A stretch of 37,091 nucleotides of DNA, from NCBI GenBank assembly GCA_015488295.1, contig WFOC01000078.1, positions 1-37,091 on the forward strand. Reading direction: 5' to 3'. The position numbers and the translations under genes are program-made. The notes beneath the pieces were generated by a model. It was not told the DNA's origin. It did no database searches and worked only from the letters and a program-made list of their open reading frames with translations. Below, piece after piece: positions 33,637 to 37,091 of this stretch (position 1 is its first letter; each line of letters begins with the position of its first letter). The DNA comes from Gammaproteobacteria bacterium. Lineage in GTDB: Bacteria; Pseudomonadota; Gammaproteobacteria; SZUA-229.

Positions 33637-34359
33637 CTACAAGACAACCGGCTTCGGCTTTTTGGCGACATCGTTGCGCAGATAGACCGGAATCGCTGCT
33701 GCGGCAGGCACGGTGTTACCGGCCTTGAATTCTTCGACGGCCAGTTTTGCGATGACTTCGGCGCTGGGGAAGCATTCTGCAAGAATAGTTGGCAGTGGAC
33801 AGTCGGCAGTTTGCAGTAAACGCTCTTTGTAGTTTGCCCAGCCGTTGCCTGCGGCGACCCATGTTTCGTTTTCTGGTATTTTCGGCACAGTCACTTTTTC
33901 CGGCGAAATAACACGCTCTTCATCGTGCAGCTGCCAGTGCTGATCCTGCAGACTGTAGGCCGCCCAGTAGACTTCGTCCATGCGCGCGTCGATGGTGGCC
34001 AGCACATGCTTGCTGCCGGTTTCTTCATGGGCGCGTTGTGCGATGGCTTTTAAGGTCGAAACGGGAATGACCGGAATATCGTGAGCGAAGGCGATGCCCT
34101 GCACCACACCGGCGGCAATGCGTAGTCCCATGAAGGAACCCGGCCCCTGGCCAAAAGCGATGGCATCGATATCGCTCACCGACAGACCGGCTTCGACCAG
34201 CAGATCATCAAGCATTTTCAGAATCAAACGGCTGTGTTCACGCGGTGCCAGCTGATAGCGTGTGTGCATTTTCCGGCCTGCTTCATCGCCAATTTCATCG
34301 TCGATCAGCAATGCGGCAGAACAGGCTTCGGTGGCGGTGTCGATAGCAAGAATTTTCAT
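33637..34359 (-). CDS. tsaB: tRNA threonylcarbamoyladenosine biosynthesis protein TsaB
   Basis: Partner of TsaD and TsaE in making t6A37 in ANN-decoding tRNAs. 240 residues with the ASKHA fold: MKILAIDTATEACSAALL at the N-terminus and AFGQGPGSFMGLRIAAGVVQ (about 68-87). It overlaps the upstream yoaA-type gene stop by 4 bases (ATGA), the same yoaA-tsaB pairing as E. coli. Residues 182-191 (LQTADCPLPT) are encoded by DNA that looks like a dispersed intergenic repeat; the residue count there still fits homologues, so this is a replacement, not an insertion. The 95 bases between its stop and the prfB start hold nothing I can assign. Confidence 0.95.
   Translation of the reverse strand: MKILAIDTATEACSAALLIDDEIGDEAGRKMHTRYQLAPREHSRLILKMLDDLLVEAGLSVSDIDAIAFGQGPGSFMGLRIAAGVVQGIAFAHDIPVIPVSTLKAIAQRAHEETGSKHVLATIDARMDEVYWAAYSLQDQHWQLHDEERVISPEKVTVPKIPENETWVAAGNGWANYKERLLQTADCPLPTILAECFPSAEVIAKLAVEEFKAGNTVPAAAAIPVYLRNDVAKKPKPVVL
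33787..33817. repeat. Repeat-like segment inside tsaB
   Basis: On the minus strand a run of overlapping ACTGCAAACTGCCGACTG and GTCCACTGCCAACT units, the pattern of dispersed intergenic repeats, resembling the flank of the element at 10985. In frame with tsaB. Similarity is by eye only. Confidence 0.45.
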
Positions 34360-36359
34360 ACGGCCTCGGCGGTTGATAAAACCTGCGCAGAAAGATTCTG
34401 AAAAAAAGCTTCAACATCTTTTACATCGGAGGTCACCGGCATTGCTGGCAGGCTGTTTAAAAAGATGCGGCCATAGGCTTTTTGCTTCAGACGCGGATCA
34501 CCGATCATCACCACGCCGGAATCATTTACATCACGGATCAAGCGGCCAACACCCTGCTTCAATGCGATCACCGCCTGCGGCACCTGAAATTCCATGAACG
34601 GCTGACCACCACTGCGTTTGATGGCATCGATGCGTGCCTGCATCACCGGGTCACCCGGCGAAGCGAACGGCAGCTTGTCGATGATGACACAGCTTAAACT
34701 TTCGCCGCGCACGTCAACACCTTCCCAGAAGCTGGAGGTGCCAAGCAGCACGGCATTATCGGTGTCGCGGAATTTTTCCAGCAACTGATGTTTGGGCAGA
34801 TCACCCTGCTTTAATAACTCGTAAGGCAGCCGCTGCTTTAAAAAATCATAAGCCTTGTTCATGGCGTAGTAACTGGTGAACAGCACAAAGGCGCGCCCCT
34901 GGCTGGCGGTAAGCACCGGCAACGCCGCCTGCATCAACTCTTTGGTATAGGTTGGCTCGTTGGGTTGTGGCAGGTTCTGCGGCAGAAAAAGCAGGCTCTG
35001 TTTTTCATAATCAAACGGGCTGTCCCAGACACCATTTTTATAATTTTCCAGACCGATGTTATGCGCAAAATGATCGAACTGTTTGTTCACCTGCAAGGTC
35101 GCCGAGGTAAACAGCCAGCTTTTGGAAAAATTATCGGTGTGTTTTTGAAAGATGGAAGCAACATCAATCGGCGTGGCGTGCAGCATAAAACTTTTGGTGT
35201 AGGTCTCGTACCACAGAACAGCCTGCTTCTCATCATCCGCTTGCACTTCCTCACCCGTAGGGCGGGCACTGCCCGCCGCCTCACTAACTTCTGCACCACC
35301 CTGCTGAAACAACCGCAAACGCGCCAGCGTCATCTGCGCACGCTCGAAACATTGCTCAAGGCCACGGCTACGCTCTGCCGCCATCTCCAGTGCGGCGATC
35401 AAATCATTCAGTGTCGACAGCAAATTTTCCAGCGACTGTTTAACCGCTGGCTTGTTACAGACCTTTAACCAGGTATCACGCAGGCCGCCATCACCCAGCG
35501 AAATCCTGAAATCACGCGCGGCTTTTTCCAGCTCTTCGGCGTAGTCGCGCAACTCAGCCATGTCAGAGGCATCGTTGACCTGCTCGGCGATAGTGTCACG
35601 CGCCAGCGAAATCAGTTGCCGGCTACTGACCACGTCACCAAAAAATCGTGCGGCCACATCGTAAAGCTGGTGCGCCTCGTCGATAATAAACGCATCAGCA
35701 TCGGGCAGCAGTTCAGCAAAACCTTCGTTCTTCAAGGTCATGTCGGCCAGCAATAAATGATGGTTGATCACCACCACATCCGCCGCCTGCGCTTTTTTGC
35801 GCGCGTTAACGATGAAACATTTTTCCCACTGATCACACTCGCCACCCAGACAGTTATCTGCGGTCGAGGTCACCATCGGCCAGACATAGGAATCTTCCGG
35901 CACAGCATTCAATTCAGAAATATCTCCCGACTGCGTCAGCTTCGACCATTCATCGATCTCGCTGAGACAGGCGCGCGTTTCTCGGTTCATGAAACCAAGA
36001 TGCGGCGCGGTGGTGAGCCGGTGCAGACAGAGATAGTTGCTGCGACCTTTCAACAGCGCGGGCGCAGACTGGATAGACAGGGCTTTGATCACACGCGGCA
36101 GATCAGTGTGAAACAGTTGATCCTGAAGGTGGCGCGTGCCGGTGGAGATAATCACTTTTTTGCCGGATAACAAAGAAGGCACAAGATAGGCAAAGGTTTT
36201 GCCGATGCCGGTGCCGGCTTCGGCGGCGAGCACCTCACCGGCATCAAGTGCGTCGGCGATGGCATCACACAGTTCCAGCTGATTCTGCCGAACCTGGTAG
36301 CCCGGAATCTGCTCGGTGAAAGGGCCGGTCTGCCCCAGATATTTTGATGCACGTTGCAT
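34356..36359 (-). CDS. yoaA: ATP-dependent DNA helicase, YoaA/DinG family (Fe-S)
   Basis: A superfamily 2, XPD-like 5'-3' helicase of 667 residues, implicated in repair of damaged replication forks in E. coli. Walker A GTGIGKT at 49-55, DEAH box at 227-230 (IIDEAHQLYD), the 4Fe-4S cluster ligands Cys111, Cys170, Cys175 and Cys181, and the C-terminal helicase motifs LLGTSSFWEGVDVRG and QGVGRLIRD. YoaA is preferred over DinG because the gene overlaps tsaB, as in E. coli. An insertion around residues 355-380 (AEVSEAAGSARPTGEEVQ) includes eight residues, 361-368, written by a GTAGGG-family repeat copy. Confidence 0.92.
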   Translation of the reverse strand: MQRASKYLGQTGPFTEQIPGYQVRQNQLELCDAIADALDAGEVLAAEAGTGIGKTFAYLVPSLLSGKKVIISTGTRHLQDQLFHTDLPRVIKALSIQSAPALLKGRSNYLCLHRLTTAPHLGFMNRETRACLSEIDEWSKLTQSGDISELNAVPEDSYVWPMVTSTADNCLGGECDQWEKCFIVNARKKAQAADVVVINHHLLLADMTLKNEGFAELLPDADAFIIDEAHQLYDVAARFFGDVVSSRQLISLARDTIAEQVNDASDMAELRDYAEELEKAARDFRISLGDGGLRDTWLKVCNKPAVKQSLENLLSTLNDLIAALEMAAERSRGLEQCFERAQMTLARLRLFQQGGAEVSEAAGSARPTGEEVQADDEKQAVLWYETYTKSFMLHATPIDVASIFQKHTDNFSKSWLFTSATLQVNKQFDHFAHNIGLENYKNGVWDSPFDYEKQSLLFLPQNLPQPNEPTYTKELMQAALPVLTASQGRAFVLFTSYYAMNKAYDFLKQRLPYELLKQGDLPKHQLLEKFRDTDNAVLLGTSSFWEGVDVRGESLSCVIIDKLPFASPGDPVMQARIDAIKRSGGQPFMEFQVPQAVIALKQGVGRLIRDVNDSGVVMIGDPRLKQKAYGRIFLNSLPAMPVTSDVKDVEAFFQNLSAQVLSTAEAV
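35257..35277. repeat. GTAGGGCGGGCAC palindrome within yoaA
   Basis: A 21-base copy, GTAGGGCGGGCA then CTGCCCGCC, the same as the left half of the elements at 17217 and 30666. It is in frame and length-divisible by three, so it adds codons for AAGSARPT without disrupting the helicase. Confidence 0.88.
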
Positions 36360-36383
36360 AAATTTATTGTCTCAAAGCCTTGC

Positions 36384-36454
36384 TGTCATCCTGAGCGCAG
36401 TCGAAGAATCTTATGCTGGGTTAGCAAGATCCTTCGACTGCGCTCAGGATGACA
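36384..36454. repeat. TGTCATCCTGAGCGCAGTCG inverted repeat
   Basis: Arms of 29 bases, nearly perfect: 36384 on (TGTCATCCTGAGCGCAGTCG then AAGAATCTT) and its inverse ending 36454. The loop is about 13 bases. It lies between the lipoprotein stop and yoaA start. From memory this motif is a widespread dispersed repeat in many bacterial phyla, but that was not checked. Confidence 0.9.
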
Positions 36455-36492
36455 ATCATTAAAAGTTGATGTCAGACCAGTTCCAGTTACCG

Positions 36493-36978
36493 CTAAAATA
36501 TTTTCAATGATTCGATTTTCTGGTTGGCGCGAAAATACCCGTCTTCATCATTCAGTGCCCGGCTCGCAGCGCGGATGAATGTCCAGTTAAGCGACTGTAA
36601 TTCGGGGTCAGAAAAAGCAAAGCTGTTGCTGCGCTTCGCCATTTGCACCGCACGCTTGGGCGCATCCATCTGCAACGCCAGCCAGGACAGACGGCTCCAG
36701 GCCGGGGCATATTCCGGCTTGATGCGCAGCACACGTTCCAGCTTGTCAGTGGCGGCATCAAAAGCTTTTTTCTCGATCAGATCATCTACCTCTTTCAACA
36801 ACAGGTTGATCGCTTCATAGTCGCCCGATGTATCCGGCCGCCAGGCATCGTATTTGTAACTGCCGGTTTCTACCTGCGCGGCTTCACCGGCCATGCCATC
36901 ACGTTTTTCGGTGGACGCACACGAGGCAAGAAAAATGACCAGTAGCAAACAACTTGTCAGACGAAAAAAAACATTCAT
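36493..36978 (-). CDS. Small TPR-containing lipoprotein
   Basis: A 161-residue lipoprotein: signal peptide 1-19, lipobox LASC with Cys20 as the lipidation site, followed by Ala-Ser. The mature part has tetratricopeptide-like helical repeats, most clearly LLKEVDDLIEKKAFDAATDK, LERVLRIKPEYAPAWSRLSW and LALQMDAPKRAVQMAKRSNS. Ala21-Ser22 rather than Asp after the lipid Cys favours the outer membrane by the enteric sorting rule. Close downstream of the PBP1B-like gene end, so a role with peptidoglycan synthesis is plausible but is only an inference from position. Ends with LKIF. Confidence 0.85.
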   Translation of the reverse strand: MNVFFRLTSCLLLVIFLASCASTEKRDGMAGEAAQVETGSYKYDAWRPDTSGDYEAINLLLKEVDDLIEKKAFDAATDKLERVLRIKPEYAPAWSRLSWLALQMDAPKRAVQMAKRSNSFAFSDPELQSLNWTFIRAASRALNDEDGYFRANQKIESLKIF

Positions 36979-36998
36979 AAAAAACGGTCAGCACAACA

Positions 36999-37091
36999 TC
37001 AGTTAAATAAATCAAGGAACCAGTTCGAACCGCCGCCTGCACAATCACTTTTCTGCTGCGGTTCACTGCCTTCGATAAACAGCAATTCTAC
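36999..37091 (-). CDS. mrcB: C-terminus of a PBP1B-like bifunctional penicillin-binding protein (partial)
   Basis: Only the last 30 codons are in the window. The peptide VELLFIEGSEPQQKSDC, then a Gly-rich GGGSNWFLDLFN, resembles the C-terminal tail of gammaproteobacterial PBP1B (transglycosylase/transpeptidase), where an (A)VELPFI-x-GSEP-like segment and a Cys follow the transpeptidase domain. It ends 21 bases before the lipoprotein start, so the two are likely co-transcribed. The call rests on this short match and would be settled by the upstream sequence. Confidence 0.6.
   Translation of the reverse strand, partial: VELLFIEGSEPQQKSDCAGGGSNWFLDLFN

Noticed and set aside
1957-36454. Palindromic elements as a CRISPR array
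   Set aside because: Copies are far apart, of different families and without regular spacers; no cas genes.

Overview
This window is a stretch of core gammaproteobacterial chromosome with about half G+C. All but one of the genes lie on the minus strand, so transcription mostly runs from high to low coordinates. The order gyrA-serC-(serA)-pheA-hisC-tyrA-aroA-cmk-rpsA-ihfB is the aromatic/serine supraoperon known from pseudomonads and relatives. Together with lapB-pyrF, sdhCDAB-sdhE and yoaA-tsaB it places the organism in Gammaproteobacteria outside the enterics. I cannot name the genus. There are no phage, transposase, CRISPR, tRNA or rRNA genes.

Layout from the right end, in transcription order: the 3' end of a penicillin-binding protein 1B gene, a TPR lipoprotein, a YoaA-type iron-sulfur helicase, tsaB, prfB (with an intact programmed +1 frameshift) and lysS. 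Next is ygfZ, the only plus-strand gene, divergent from sdhC-sdhD-sdhA-sdhB-sdhE and a YheT-like hydrolase. Then come a YajD-like HNH protein, an unrecognised 386-residue protein, a DUF1249 protein and an RND efflux pair (adaptor plus permease). The block gyrA, serC, an unrecognised small exported protein, serA, pheA, hisC, tyrA, aroA, cmk, rpsA, ihfB, lapB, pyrF follows, and the window ends with a ComEA-like protein and a DUF455 ferritin-like protein.

Functionally, serA/serC make serine and pheA/tyrA/hisC/aroA make phenylalanine, tyrosine and chorismate. cmk-rpsA-ihfB-lapB-pyrF link nucleotide supply, translation, DNA architecture and LPS control. The sdh cluster carries its own flavinylation factor, and YgfZ next to it supports iron-sulfur enzymes.

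The most unusual layer is non-coding. The gaps are filled with palindromic dispersed repeats of at least six sequence families. They sit just downstream of gene ends, and in four genes (ygfZ, yajD, prfB, RND permease) the stop codon lies inside repeat sequence. Two further copies lie within reading frames (yoaA and tsaB). I found no convincing undescribed multi-gene system. The best leads are the repeats at gene 3' ends, the operator-like palindrome inside the RND promoter, the atypical SerA active site, the missing lapA, and two orphan proteins.
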